Source: Taibaiella lutea
GTDB lineage: Bacteria; Bacteroidota; Bacteroidia; Chitinophagales; Chitinophagaceae
NCBI RefSeq assembly: GCF_008629695.1
Contig: NZ_VWSH01000001.1
Span: 213,990-277,989, forward strand
Length of the DNA: 64,000 nt
Direction: 5' to 3'
Shown here piece after piece: positions 43,644 to 51,413 of the stretch (the first letter of the stretch is position 1; the number at the start of each line of letters is the position of its first letter). Position numbers and translations under genes: made by a program. A model generated the notes under the pieces. The model was not told the DNA's origin and did no database searches. It worked only from the letters and a program-made list of their open reading frames with translations.

Positions 43644-43956
43644 GAAAAAAATTAATCGGGACTATAAAATTCTTATTGAAAATCAGAAAAAATTAACTCC
43701 AACAACAAGTTGCTTATGGAGGGACGGAAAATATTAACCTGTACGATAAGCCGCTTATGTAGGGATAGAAAAAATTAACCACGACGATAAACTGCTTATG
43801 TGGGGGCGGAAAATGTTAACTTGAACGATAAGCCTCTTATGGAAGGATAGAAAAAATTAACCACAACGAGAAGCTGCTTATGGAGGGATTGAAAAAATTA
43901 ACTTTAACGATAAGTTTCTTATAGAAATACAGAAAAAATTATCGAAATCTATAATC
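43644..43956. repeat. Tandem array of 41-bp units, intergenic
   Basis: Six complete units of exactly 41 bp lie at 43686-43726, 43727-43767, 43768-43808, 43809-43849, 43850-43890 and 43891-43931, with degenerate copies on both flanks (43644 and 43932 onward). In all six, GAAAA, TTAAC and CTTAT are invariant. The approximate consensus is GAAAAAATTAAC, then a variable AACG part, then an imperfect dyad ATAAG-nnn-CTTAT, then GGAGGGATA. There are no spacers, so it is not CRISPR. The length is not a multiple of three and stops occur, so it is not coding. The rest of 43567-44042 has no gene. Confidence 0.9.
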
Positions 43957-44042
43957 AGGCTCATGTCTTAAGCCAGCAAGCAATGATATTAGCATGCTTT
44001 CATGAAATTTTATTAAATTCGTAAAGCTATAAATACGTGATT

Positions 44043-44680
44043 ATGAAAATCTTATTGCTGCTGCTATTTTCATTATACCTGCCTATTTCAATGTCCGGGC
44101 AAAATGTTGTGGTGGCTAACGACGGAATGAATGTGGCTTACGCGGGCGTTCCCAACCCTATAACTATCGCAGTTGAAAACTACAAAGCCGAACAGGTTAT
44201 TGTTTCAACCGATAACGGAACACTGGTAAACAATGGTGATGGGAACTATTATTACACACCTCTAAAAGCGGGGGAAGCCATTATAAAGCTTGAAGTAAAA
44301 ACTAAGAATGGCAACAGGGAAATCGGACAAACGGGTTATAGGATTAAAGAAGCGCCGGCTCCTACTGCAAGTATTGGAAGGGAAACGGGCGGGCAAATTA
44401 GTAGAGCAAAATTAATACCTCAATTAGGTATCCTAGCCACTATGCAGAATCTTGACATTGAAATGAGTTCAAAGTTTCAAAATTTAAAGTAACGATTATT
44501 AGGAATGGCTCAATTAAATTCACTAAAGACAACATAGGTAATCGATTTAACGATGATATAAAGAGTGCATTTCAGTCGCTTATGGCCGGAGACCTTGTTT
44601 TATTTGAAAATATATTTTGCTCCGCGCCTGATAAAAAGGAGCGGGCTTTAGAATCTATTGAATTTACCATAATTCCATAA
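44043..44680 (+). pseudogene. GldM C-terminal-domain protein, interrupted by a frameshift
   Basis: The first frame (ATG at 44043, stop 44490-44492) encodes a signal peptide and a GldM_C domain (MNVAYAGVPNPITIAV, YYYTPLKAGEAIIKLEV). It ends early at MSSKFQNLK. The -1 frame continues the domain without a break (KFKVTIIRNGSIKF, FQSLMAGDLVLFENIFCSAPDKKE, IEFTIIP) to a stop at 44678-44680. Adding one base to the A run at 44461-44463 restores an alignment with the intact neighbour at 44690, residue for residue. A -1 slippery heptamer A-AAT-TTA at 44480-44486 precedes the stop. The cause may be mutation, programmed frameshift or sequencing error. Confidence 0.75.
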
Positions 44681-44689
44681 TTTGAAATC

Positions 44690-45325
44690 ATGAAAATACC
44701 TTTTTTCGTTTTTTTGATATTATTATCTGCAAACTTGTTTGCTCAATCCTTTGTCATTTCAGCCGATAAGATGAACATCGCATACATAGGTATTGACAAT
44801 CCGCTAAGCATCGTTTCAGATAATTGCAGTTGCAAAGATTTATTTGCCACAACAGATAATGGAACGCTTATAAAAAAAGATAGTTGTCATTTCTTGTATG
44901 AGCCCTCGCAAGCTGAAAAAGCAACTATCATCATTCAAAAGAAACAAAACGGGAAGCTTGTTAAGATTGGAGAACAAGTACTGAGATGTAAACGTATTCC
45001 TGATCCATATCCGGTTGTTGGCAATAGGCATAGTGGATCTTTTCCGTTGGCTCAATTTAAAGTGCAGCAAGGAGTAGTCATGACATTTGGCGAATCATTT
45101 GATTTAGACTTCAAAGCAATAGTTATATCTTTTAAAATAACGCTATTAAGTAATAATCAGGTTTTCCATACTCAGGAAACAAACGGCAATCGTTTCACTT
45201 CCAATACCATAGTTGCTTTTAGCCAACTAAAAACTGGCGACATAGTAGCAATCGAAGGTATAAAATGTATCAGAAGCGGCGGTTGTCCTAAAGGAGCAGG
45301 AACTTTAACTTTTGTTATGCGCTAA
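44690..45325 (+). CDS. Secreted GldM C-terminal-domain protein
   Basis: The 211-residue protein has a signal peptide (MKIPFFVFLILLSANLFAQ) and a complete GldM C-terminal domain: FVISADKMNIAYIGIDNPLSIV, CHFLYEPSQAEKATIIIQKK, the diagnostic LRCKRIPDPYPVVGNRHSGSFPLAQFKVQQGVV and a final FDLDFKAIVISFKITLL region. GldM is the large periplasmic stalk of the type IX secretion motor. This protein has no membrane helix or stalk, only the terminal domain that contacts the outer-membrane ring. It is an adjacent paralogue of the broken gene 10 bases upstream. The function as a free domain is unknown. Confidence 0.85.
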   Translation: MKIPFFVFLILLSANLFAQSFVISADKMNIAYIGIDNPLSIVSDNCSCKDLFATTDNGTLIKKDSCHFLYEPSQAEKATIIIQKKQNGKLVKIGEQVLRCKRIPDPYPVVGNRHSGSFPLAQFKVQQGVVMTFGESFDLDFKAIVISFKITLLSNNQVFHTQETNGNRFTSNTIVAFSQLKTGDIVAIEGIKCIRSGGCPKGAGTLTFVMR

Positions 45326-45376
45326 CCAAAAACCTTACCTTTGTTATTCATTTTTATTAATCAAAAATCAATAACC

Positions 45377-46558
45377 TTGAACTTGTCTTTTCTGCAACAG
45401 GAGTATTTTGGAAACAGTCTTAAAGCCTATCTTTTATTTGTAGTCATTCTCTTGCTCGCATTAATCCTGAAGCGTTATATCTCTTCCATTCTTGCAAAGC
45501 TATTCTTTACAGTTTTCAAAAAATTCTCCGCAAACTTTTATGGTCAACAGTTTAAAACGCTTGTATTACAACCTATTCAGGGTATCATTGTAAGCATCGC
45601 TTTTTATATTGCTTTTTACCAGCTTGGCAGTTCTTTGGAAAATATCATCCTGATTCATCGTATGAAACCCGATGATTCCGGCCATCCCGTTACTTCTATG
45701 ATGGTAACTGCAATGGATGTGGTTGACCACCTGTTTTTTCTCTTCCTGCTGTTTTATTTTATATTGTTGCTGTCCCGCCTGCTTGATTTTGTGTTTCTTG
45801 TATTAATCAATAAATCTATTGAAAAAGGAGACAGGGAGCGTCAGCAGATTCAGCCTCTGATAAGAGATGTCATCAAGGTGGTTATATGGTCTTTTGGTAT
45901 TTTATCGGTGCTGGGCGTGGTCTTTCATGTGAATGTCGGTGCATTGATTGCGGGCCTGGGCGTAGGTGGAATTGCCATTGCTTTTGCAGCGAAGGAAACA
46001 CTGGAAAACCTGCTGGCATCTTTCATGGTATTGCTCGACAAACCTTTTACGATTGGCGACTGGGTTAAGATGGGCGGCGTTGAAGGACATGTTGAAAAGA
46101 TTGGTTTCAGGAGCACGCGCATCCGTACTTTTGACAAATCGCTTATTGCTATACCTAACAGAAAGATGATTGACGATAATCTTGAAAACCTTTCGGAACG
46201 CGGCATGCGCAGGGTTGTAATGACTGTGGGCGCAATATATGGTTTATCCAGAAAAGTATTGGAACAGTTGATGGATGAGATAAAAACGGATGTTGCAAAA
46301 GTGGAGGGCACAACAGGGAATACGGTGGTTCATCTTGACAGCTTCGGCGATTCATCTGTCAACATACAAATTGTATATTTCGTAAAAGTAGATGCGGGCA
46401 TAGATTTCGGGAATGTAAAACAACAGGTGCTGTTTAGTATTTATGAAAGCATGTACCGCCATGCAGCCGGCTTTGCTTATCCTACGCAAATGCAGTTAAA
46501 CGGTAGGGACAGGAATGAAGTATTGACCCCCGAGCCGTCAAATGGCCCTTCTGCCTGA
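45377..46558 (+). CDS. MscS-family mechanosensitive ion channel
   Basis: The protein has several N-terminal helices (AYLLFVVILLLALIL, IIVSIAFYIAFYQLG, LFFLFLLFYFILLL). The MscS pore helix (NVGALIAGLGVGGIAIAFAAKETLENLLASFMVLLDKPFTIGDWVKMG) follows, then the beta domain (VEGHVEKIGFRSTRIRTFDKSLIAIPNRKM) and a C-terminal cage domain. It opens under membrane tension and protects against osmotic shock. The start is uncertain because no ATG lies near the N-terminus: the TTG at 45377 (LNLSFLQQEYFGN) fits homologues better than the TTG at 45341. It begins about 50 bases after the GldM_C gene. Confidence 0.9.
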   Translation: MNLSFLQQEYFGNSLKAYLLFVVILLLALILKRYISSILAKLFFTVFKKFSANFYGQQFKTLVLQPIQGIIVSIAFYIAFYQLGSSLENIILIHRMKPDDSGHPVTSMMVTAMDVVDHLFFLFLLFYFILLLSRLLDFVFLVLINKSIEKGDRERQQIQPLIRDVIKVVIWSFGILSVLGVVFHVNVGALIAGLGVGGIAIAFAAKETLENLLASFMVLLDKPFTIGDWVKMGGVEGHVEKIGFRSTRIRTFDKSLIAIPNRKMIDDNLENLSERGMRRVVMTVGAIYGLSRKVLEQLMDEIKTDVAKVEGTTGNTVVHLDSFGDSSVNIQIVYFVKVDAGIDFGNVKQQVLFSIYESMYRHAAGFAYPTQMQLNGRDRNEVLTPEPSNGPSA

Positions 46559-46616
46559 TAAATATTAATTATTTTTTGGTAACAATTTCGTAATGTTAAC
46601 ATACTGTGCCTGAACG

Positions 46617-46624
46617 TAATTTTG
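46617..46624 (+). promoter_or_regulatory. -7 promoter element of the response-regulator gene
   Basis: TAATTTTG matches TAnnTTTG and gives a predicted leader of about 17 bases. No -33 TTTG is found at the right distance. Confidence 0.4.
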
Positions 46625-46646
46625 CACAGAAATCAAATTTGATATA

Positions 46647-47333
46647 ATGGAATCCAACTTAGGAAAAATTCTCGTGGTGGACGATGAACAGGATATTGTA
46701 GAGTTTATTGATTACAATTTACAAAAAGCCGGTTATGATACTTTGACGGCTAACAATGGTGACGAGGCTATCAGAAAAGCTTCTTTGTTTAATCCTGATT
46801 TGATTTTGCTTGATGTAATGATGCCTGAAAAGGATGGTTTGCAAACTATTCAGCAATTGCGCCGTAACCCTGAACTTGACGGAACTATCATTATCTTTCT
46901 TACAGCGTTGAGCGACGAAAAATCAGAAATCGAAGGTTTGAAAATGGGTGCAGACGATTATATTGCCAAACCTATTAAACCTGAATTATTATTGACTCGT
47001 TTACGCACTGCGCTGCGCAGGGTTAAAAAAGACGAAGAGTCTGATAACAAGATTGTCTTCGGCGACCTGGAAATCAACAAGTATAAATTTACGGTAAGTT
47101 ACAAAGGCGAAGAAATCATTCTTGCTAAAAAAGAATTCGAATTATTGAATTTACTGGCAAGCAAGCCTGGCAGGGTATTTTTAAGAAATGAAATTCTTCA
47201 GAAAGTGTGGGGAACAGAAGTTATTGTAGGTGACAGAACAATTGACGTTCACATCCGTAAAATCAGACAAAAATTAGGTATCGACGTAATTACTACCGTT
47301 AAAGGTGTAGGTTATAAATTCGAAATGGAATAA
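46647..47333 (+). CDS. OmpR/PhoB-family response regulator
   Basis: The 228-residue protein has a receiver domain (VDDEQD at residues 11-16, phosphoacceptor Asp56 in LLDVMMPEKDG, conserved Lys in IAKPIKPE). A winged-helix DNA-binding domain follows (KKEFELLNLLASKPGRVFLRNEILQKVWGTEVIVGDRTIDVHIRKIRQKLG). It should be switched on by a histidine kinase and then bind promoters. No kinase gene is next to it, so it is an orphan in this window. Flanked by a -7 element and a strong terminator, it looks like a single-gene unit. Confidence 0.95.
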   Translation: MESNLGKILVVDDEQDIVEFIDYNLQKAGYDTLTANNGDEAIRKASLFNPDLILLDVMMPEKDGLQTIQQLRRNPELDGTIIIFLTALSDEKSEIEGLKMGADDYIAKPIKPELLLTRLRTALRRVKKDEESDNKIVFGDLEINKYKFTVSYKGEEIILAKKEFELLNLLASKPGRVFLRNEILQKVWGTEVIVGDRTIDVHIRKIRQKLGIDVITTVKGVGYKFEME

Positions 47334-47394
47334 GGATTATACATTCCCTTCCGATAAGAAACTCCAATCCAAACTCCAAAATTCAACCACAAAG

Positions 47395-47428
47395 CCCGAT
47401 GATATTTCATCGGGTTTTTGTTTTTTTA
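47395..47428 (+). terminator. Rho-independent terminator after the response regulator
   Basis: An 8-bp stem (CCCGATGA with TCATCGGG) and TATT loop are followed by a long T run. Confidence 0.85.
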
Positions 47429-47438
47429 TTCTACTATT

Positions 47439-47602
47439 AGATTTGACAACTTTTGAAAAATCTTAGGTTCTGTATTTTGTATTAAGATTTGACAACTTTT
47501 GAAAAATCGGCACCCGCTTTTCCGTTTACAAATTTGACAACATTAAAAAAGCATGAGTTCTGCATATTAAGATTTGACAACTTTTAAAAAGTTGTCAAAT
47601 CT
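47439..47602. repeat. Cluster of REP-like repeats upstream of the RAYT gene
   Basis: Half-copies of AGATTTGACAACTTTT occur at 47439-47454 and 47485-47500. A diverged copy (AAATTTGACAAC) lies at 47530-47541. A complete palindrome lies at 47570-47602: two 16-base arms, AGATTTGACAACTTTT and AAAAGTTGTCAAATCT, around a single A. The rest of 47334-47695 holds only the upstream terminator and the RAYT gene leader. Confidence 0.85.
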
Positions 47603-47695
47603 GTAAATAAAAAATTAGCTCTTAATTTTATATTTATAGCTAATTTTTTTCTTTTTGGCACGAATTTTGATCCATAATGTTATAAACTAATAACA

Positions 47696-48331
47696 ATGGC
47701 TCTTACAGAACATTATTACACACAATTTGAAGCAGGTAAATTCTATCATGTTTATAATCGTACGGTAGATCTCAAACCCATGTTCAGAACTAATTCAAAT
47801 TATATCTTCTTTCTAAAGAAATACAATGAATATCTTTCTGACGTAGTTGACACGTATGCTTATTGTCTTTTGGGAAATCACTTTCATCTGGCAATTAAGA
47901 TAAAAAGCCAGGAAGAACTTGACATATTTCAATCAACAAGGGATTATAAGAATATTCCGGACAATCATGAAATAGTGAGCCATCAGTTTCGTAAGTTCTT
48001 CCAATCTTACTCTATGGCATTTAATAAATCATTTGAAAGGGTCGGAACACTTTTTCAAACACCATTTAAAAGAGCGTTAATAGATAATCCTGTTTACCTG
48101 AAAAGGTTGATCTATTATATTCATTATAACCCGCAGCACCATAATCTTGTTGATGATTTTCGGGATTGGGAATGGAGTTCCTTTGAAAGATTTCTGATAG
48201 AGCGACCAAGTAAATTGAAAAAAGAAGATGTTTTTAATTGTTTTGATGGCAGGAATGGTTTCCTTGAATATCATGATTTGAAACATTCTGATAATTTTCC
48301 GGAGCCTGTTTTTATTGATGATATTTATTGA
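47696..48331 (+). CDS. REP-associated tyrosine transposase (Y1/IS200-like, RAYT)
   Basis: The 211-residue protein has the Y1 transposase fold: GKFYHVYNRTVDLKPMF, then the HUH motif NHFHLAIK, then a helix with SFERVGTLFQTPFKRALIDNPVYLKRLIYYIHYNPQHHNL, which contains the catalytic-Tyr region. A C-terminal tail follows (WEWSSFERFLIERPSKLKKEDVF). HUH enzymes cut and join single-stranded DNA, and RAYTs recognise REP hairpins. The gene is intact and lies inside the hairpin pair described for the whole unit. It starts about 90 bases after the upstream hairpin. Confidence 0.92.
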   Translation: MALTEHYYTQFEAGKFYHVYNRTVDLKPMFRTNSNYIFFLKKYNEYLSDVVDTYAYCLLGNHFHLAIKIKSQEELDIFQSTRDYKNIPDNHEIVSHQFRKFFQSYSMAFNKSFERVGTLFQTPFKRALIDNPVYLKRLIYYIHYNPQHHNLVDDFRDWEWSSFERFLIERPSKLKKEDVFNCFDGRNGFLEYHDLKHSDNFPEPVFIDDIY

Positions 48332-48348
48332 AATGTCATCATTTCAGA

Positions 48349-48381
48349 AGATTTGACAACTTTTAAAAAGTTGTCAAATCT
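48349..48381. repeat. Downstream REP-like hairpin of the RAYT unit
   Basis: A 33-base palindrome identical to that at 47570-47602: 16-base arms AGATTTGACAACTTTT and AAAAGTTGTCAAATCT around one A. It starts 18 bases after the transposase stop codon. Confidence 0.92.
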
Positions 48382-48548
48382 CAAACCTTAATATCAGCTG
48401 CTTAAACTTAATACACATTCCACTCCGTTTCCGCGGCAACACCGCGAGAAGGTATGCCACACTGATCAATCATTTTTAGTTTTTACTTTCAACTTTTCAT
48501 CATTAAGCATTCTTTAATTTGCTTATATTGCATAAAAAGAAAGCAGGT

Positions 48549-49472
48549 ATGGAAAGGAAAATATGGAAGACAGCGTCTTTAGGATTTTTGATCGGAACTA
48601 TATTCGTAGCAGGTCTGTCATTTGTGGCAAAAGACAGCAACAGTCCTGTGGAAGTTACCGAGGACGGCAGCATGCAATACAAATGGTATCCTCCCAAAGT
48701 GCCTAAAAGCATGAGCTTTGCAGGTGAAAAAGTTCCCTTGGAGCGTTGGGAAATCAAAGAACGGCTGGACAGGGAATTGCTTATTAATTATTATGCTCAT
48801 GGCGGCACGCTTTACGTCCTGAAGTTAAGCACCCGCGTATTTCCTATTATAGAAAAGATATTGAAACAACAAGGCGTTCCTGAAGATTTCAAATACCTGT
48901 GCGTAGCTGAAAGCTCTTTGCAAAACCCGACTTCTCCTGCCGGCGCCATAGGTTACTGGCAGTTTATGACTGCCACAGGAAAGCAATACGGGCTTGTAAT
49001 TAATGATGAAGTGGATGAAAGATACAATCTTGAAAAATCGACCATAGCAGCCTGCAAATACCTGAACGCAGCCTATGCAAAATTCGGTTCATGGACGGCG
49101 GCGGCAGCTTCCTATAATTGCGGTTCAGGCGGATACAGCAACCAAAGTGACTTTCAGATGTCAAAAAATTACTACGATCTACTTTTGCCTGAAGAAACCA
49201 ATCGTTACGTTTTCAGGATCCTGGCATTGAAGCAAATAATAGGCAATGCTGCTAAGTATGGTTTTATATTGCCGGAAGAAGACGCTTATAAACCTGTTGC
49301 AACAGTAAATGATACTATTACTGCAACGGTTGATAATTTTGCCCAGTATGCTTTTAATAAAGGCACAAATTATAAGATGCTGAAAATCCTGAACCCCTGG
49401 CTGCGCGACCGCAAACTGACTTTGAATGCCGGCGATACTGTAATTGTGCAGCTTCCAGCTACACGGATGTGA
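48549..49472 (+). CDS. Membrane-bound lytic transglycosylase, SLT family
   Basis: The 307-residue protein has an N-terminal anchor or signal (LGFLIGTIFVAGLSFVAK). The SLT catalytic domain contains the catalytic Glu121 (YLCVAESSLQNPTSPAGAIGYWQFM) and the family loop EVDERYNLEKSTIAACKYLNAAYAKFGSWTAAAASYNCG. It cleaves peptidoglycan glycan strands between MurNAc and GlcNAc, producing anhydro ends. The C-terminal part (VDNFAQYAFNKGTNYKMLKILNPWLRDRKLTLNAGDTVIVQLP) looks LysM-like. I start at the ATG at 48549 rather than the TTG at 48519, because AAAGCAGGT precedes it. Confidence 0.92.
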   Translation: MERKIWKTASLGFLIGTIFVAGLSFVAKDSNSPVEVTEDGSMQYKWYPPKVPKSMSFAGEKVPLERWEIKERLDRELLINYYAHGGTLYVLKLSTRVFPIIEKILKQQGVPEDFKYLCVAESSLQNPTSPAGAIGYWQFMTATGKQYGLVINDEVDERYNLEKSTIAACKYLNAAYAKFGSWTAAAASYNCGSGGYSNQSDFQMSKNYYDLLLPEETNRYVFRILALKQIIGNAAKYGFILPEEDAYKPVATVNDTITATVDNFAQYAFNKGTNYKMLKILNPWLRDRKLTLNAGDTVIVQLPATRM

Positions 49473-49501
49473 AATCATTAGCAGGATTGCCTTAAAAGCA
49501 A

Positions 49502-49509
49502 TATTTTTG
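49502..49509 (+). promoter_or_regulatory. -7 promoter element of the DUF5683 gene
   Basis: TATTTTTG matches TAnnTTTG, with a predicted leader of about 17 bases before the ATG at 49532. Confidence 0.45.
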
Positions 49510-49531
49510 CGCCTTCAGCGTTTTCCGTGAT

Positions 49532-50128
49532 ATGAACAGAGCCCTTGCCCTTTTCTTCTTTTTGATTATAGCATCATCGTACACTTTTGCACAGCAAAAG
49601 GCGGATTCTGCTGCCCAAAAGCAGCCAATAGCATCGATGATTGCTGCAAAAGATTCTACTTTAAATACAGTAATCAAAAAAGATAGTGTCATTGCTTTAA
49701 CGCCCAAGAAAATCGGGATGTATTCTGCATTGGTACCGGGTTGGGGCCAGATTTATAATAAGCAATACTGGAAACTTCCTATTATATATATTGGCTTGGG
49801 AGCAGCAGCTTATTTTATATACGACAATCAAAAAAACTATAACCGTTACCGTACAGAATATGCGGCAAGGTTCAACGGAAAAAAAACGGTGTATCCGGAG
49901 CTGGCTGTTTACGGACCGGAAGAATTACAATATAATATTGATTACTACCAGCGCAACAGAGATCTGACATATATCCTTACGGGTGTGGGTTACGCTTTAC
50001 AGATTGTGGATGCCGTTGTTTTCGCGCACTTAAAAGGCTTTGATATTTCAGAAGATATCAGTTTCAGGGTTCACCCCATTGTAACGCCTCAGGGTGGTTA
50101 TGGCTTTGGATTAGCCATGAATTTTTAA
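49532..50128 (+). CDS. DUF5683 membrane protein
   Basis: The 198-residue protein has a signal peptide (MNRALALFFFLIIASSYTFAQ), an Ala/Ser/Lys-rich linker and the DUF5683 core (KKIGMYSALVPGWGQIYNKQYWKLPIIYIGLGAAAYFIYDNQKNYNRY). A second pair of helices follows (ILTGVGYALQIVDAVVFAHLKG). The family is widespread in Bacteroidota, of unknown role, and usually envelope-located. The start ATG lies 59 bases after the lytic transglycosylase, and a -7 element is present, so it may have its own promoter. Confidence 0.85.
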   Translation: MNRALALFFFLIIASSYTFAQQKADSAAQKQPIASMIAAKDSTLNTVIKKDSVIALTPKKIGMYSALVPGWGQIYNKQYWKLPIIYIGLGAAAYFIYDNQKNYNRYRTEYAARFNGKKTVYPELAVYGPEELQYNIDYYQRNRDLTYILTGVGYALQIVDAVVFAHLKGFDISEDISFRVHPIVTPQGGYGFGLAMNF

Positions 50129-50166
50129 AAATCCGCTTTCTCAATTTACATTTATATCTCATTTTT

Positions 50167-50580
50167 ATGGCAAGGATTTTAGCAATCGATTATGGCAGGA
50201 AACGCACAGGCATTGCAGTTACAGATCCTTTAAAAATGATAGCATCGGGCCTGACTACCATTGATACGGAGAAATTAATCTGGTTTCTTAAAGATTATTT
50301 TTCCAAAGAAGCTGTGGAGTTAATTTTATTAGGTGATCCTAAAAGACTGGACGGAACGGACAATGATATAACTCCTAAAGTCGATAAGTTGTTTGGCCAG
50401 TTGCAGAAACTCTTCCCGAATATCCCATCCCAAAAAGTCGATGAAAGATTTACGTCAAAGATGGCTTTCCAAACGATGATAGACAGTGGATTGAAGAAAA
50501 AGGACAGACAAAACAAAGCTTTGATAGATGAAATAAGCGCTACTATCTTATTGCAAGGTTATCTGGATTTCAACGCTTAA
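50167..50580 (+). CDS. ruvX: YqgF/RuvX-family Holliday-junction resolvase-like protein
   Basis: The 137-residue protein has the RNase H-like YqgF fold: ARILAIDYGRKRTGIAVTDPL (first catalytic Asp), a central LLGDPKRLDGTDNDI and the C-terminal PSQKVDERFTSKMAFQTMIDSGLKKKDRQNKALIDEISATILLQGYLD. Members act in 16S rRNA 5'-end processing and are also named RuvX for a proposed role in junction resolution. The length is normal. A 13-bp hairpin overlaps its stop codon, terminating it and the convergent gene downstream. Confidence 0.92.
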   Translation: MARILAIDYGRKRTGIAVTDPLKMIASGLTTIDTEKLIWFLKDYFSKEAVELILLGDPKRLDGTDNDITPKVDKLFGQLQKLFPNIPSQKVDERFTSKMAFQTMIDSGLKKKDRQNKALIDEISATILLQGYLDFNA

Positions 50581-50597
50581 TCTTCGTTGAAATCCAG
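50563..50597. terminator. Bidirectional terminator overlapping the ruvX stop codon
   Basis: A perfect 13-bp stem (CTGGATTTCAACG with CGTTGAAATCCAG) and 9-base loop: the left arm lies in the last codons of ruvX. Confidence 0.7.
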
Positions 50598-50613
50598 TAG
50601 CTTCTACACAAAT

Positions 50614-51297
50614 CTAACCGCGACGCTTTTTGAAATCGGCAGCAGAATTCTTTATATACTCAAGGAATTCATACTCGTTCCAGGCTTTAATCTGGTCATA
50701 GGTAGGACGGTAAAAACGACGATAGTCTTCCATTTGGGTACTATCAATATTGGCTATTTTATGGATCAATCTTTCATTGAAAACATAATCGACAAATTTC
50801 TCCTTTTCAAAATATTCATAACGCTTCTGGAAAGCCCAAATCTGGCGATTCCTTTTGCTTAATGCATCAAACGGGTGTTCGATGGATTCCATAGGTCCGA
50901 GCGTATAATGCTCGATTGCCCATTTATAAACTTCACGCTTTTCAATACTGTCTGTTCTGTAATTGCTGGCTGTTATGTCCACATTCTGCAATTCAAAAGA
51001 ACCTTCCTTCATGGCAATTTTGTAAAAAGGGACATTGAGGTTATCAATCCTCACTCTTACAATTTTATAGCCTACTCTTGTAAATTCCAGCAAATGTCCC
51101 TTCTCCACCTCAATTGAAAACTTGCCGGTATTATCTGTTGTCATTCCTCTGTCCGTAAAAATATTCCTGATATTCACGTTAGACATGGGTTCATTTGTCT
51201 TATAATCATAAACAACGCCGGTAACAATTATTGCAAATGCTTTCTGGCTGATGCCAAATACTAATAATAGCAACGATAATCGAAGGATAAATTTCAT
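50614..51297 (-). CDS. Secreted protein with carboxypeptidase-regulatory-like domain
   Basis: The 227-residue protein has a signal peptide (MKFILRLSLLLLVFGISQKAFA) and a CarboxypepD_reg-like domain (ITGVVYDYKTNEPMSNVNIRNIFTDRGMTTDNTGKFSIEVEKGHLLEFTRVGYKIVRV). A charged helical C-terminal half of unknown function follows. The fold binds or anchors partners at the envelope, often beside SusD- or TonB-dependent systems. The ATG at 51297 starts the signal peptide. A longer frame to 51357 adds a non-homologous leader that overlaps the sdh terminator, and is rejected. Confidence 0.8.
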   Translation of the reverse strand: MKFILRLSLLLLVFGISQKAFAIIVTGVVYDYKTNEPMSNVNIRNIFTDRGMTTDNTGKFSIEVEKGHLLEFTRVGYKIVRVRIDNLNVPFYKIAMKEGSFELQNVDITASNYRTDSIEKREVYKWAIEHYTLGPMESIEHPFDALSKRNRQIWAFQKRYEYFEKEKFVDYVFNERLIHKIANIDSTQMEDYRRFYRPTYDQIKAWNEYEFLEYIKNSAADFKKRRG

Positions 51298-51354
51298 ATA
51301 AGCTAAGATACAAAGAAGCTGTTGATTAAGAATAATTCCTGTAAAATTAATTGA

Positions 51355-51382
51355 CACAAAAAAACGCCCGTTAAGGGCGTTT
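51355..51382 (-). terminator. Terminator after sdhB
   Basis: An 8-bp stem (AAACGCCC with GGGCGTTT) and 5-base loop are followed on the minus strand by seven T, about 30 bases past the sdhB stop codon. Confidence 0.85.
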
Positions 51383-51413
51383 AGTATATTTTACAATGCA
51401 AATGATAAAAAGT

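Larger units (their letters stand above)
47570..48381 (+). mobile_element. RAYT unit: REP-associated tyrosine transposase framed by identical hairpins
   Basis: The transposase gene is framed by two identical 33-base palindromes, at 47570-47602 and 48349-48381. This is the expected arrangement of a REP-associated tyrosine transposase and its cognate REP hairpins. No target-site duplication was identified, and the limits of any mobilised segment are uncertain. It lies between core genes (response regulator and lytic transglycosylase), so the unit is probably an insertion in a neutral gap. Confidence 0.75.

Noticed and set aside
43644-43956. CRISPR array
   Set aside because: Units abut with no unique spacers, differ from each other at many positions, and no cas gene is near.
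47570-48381. Complete IS200/IS605 insertion sequence
   Set aside because: The protein is of RAYT type with cognate hairpins, there is no TnpB, and no IS200-type left and right ends are visible, so a RAYT unit fits better.
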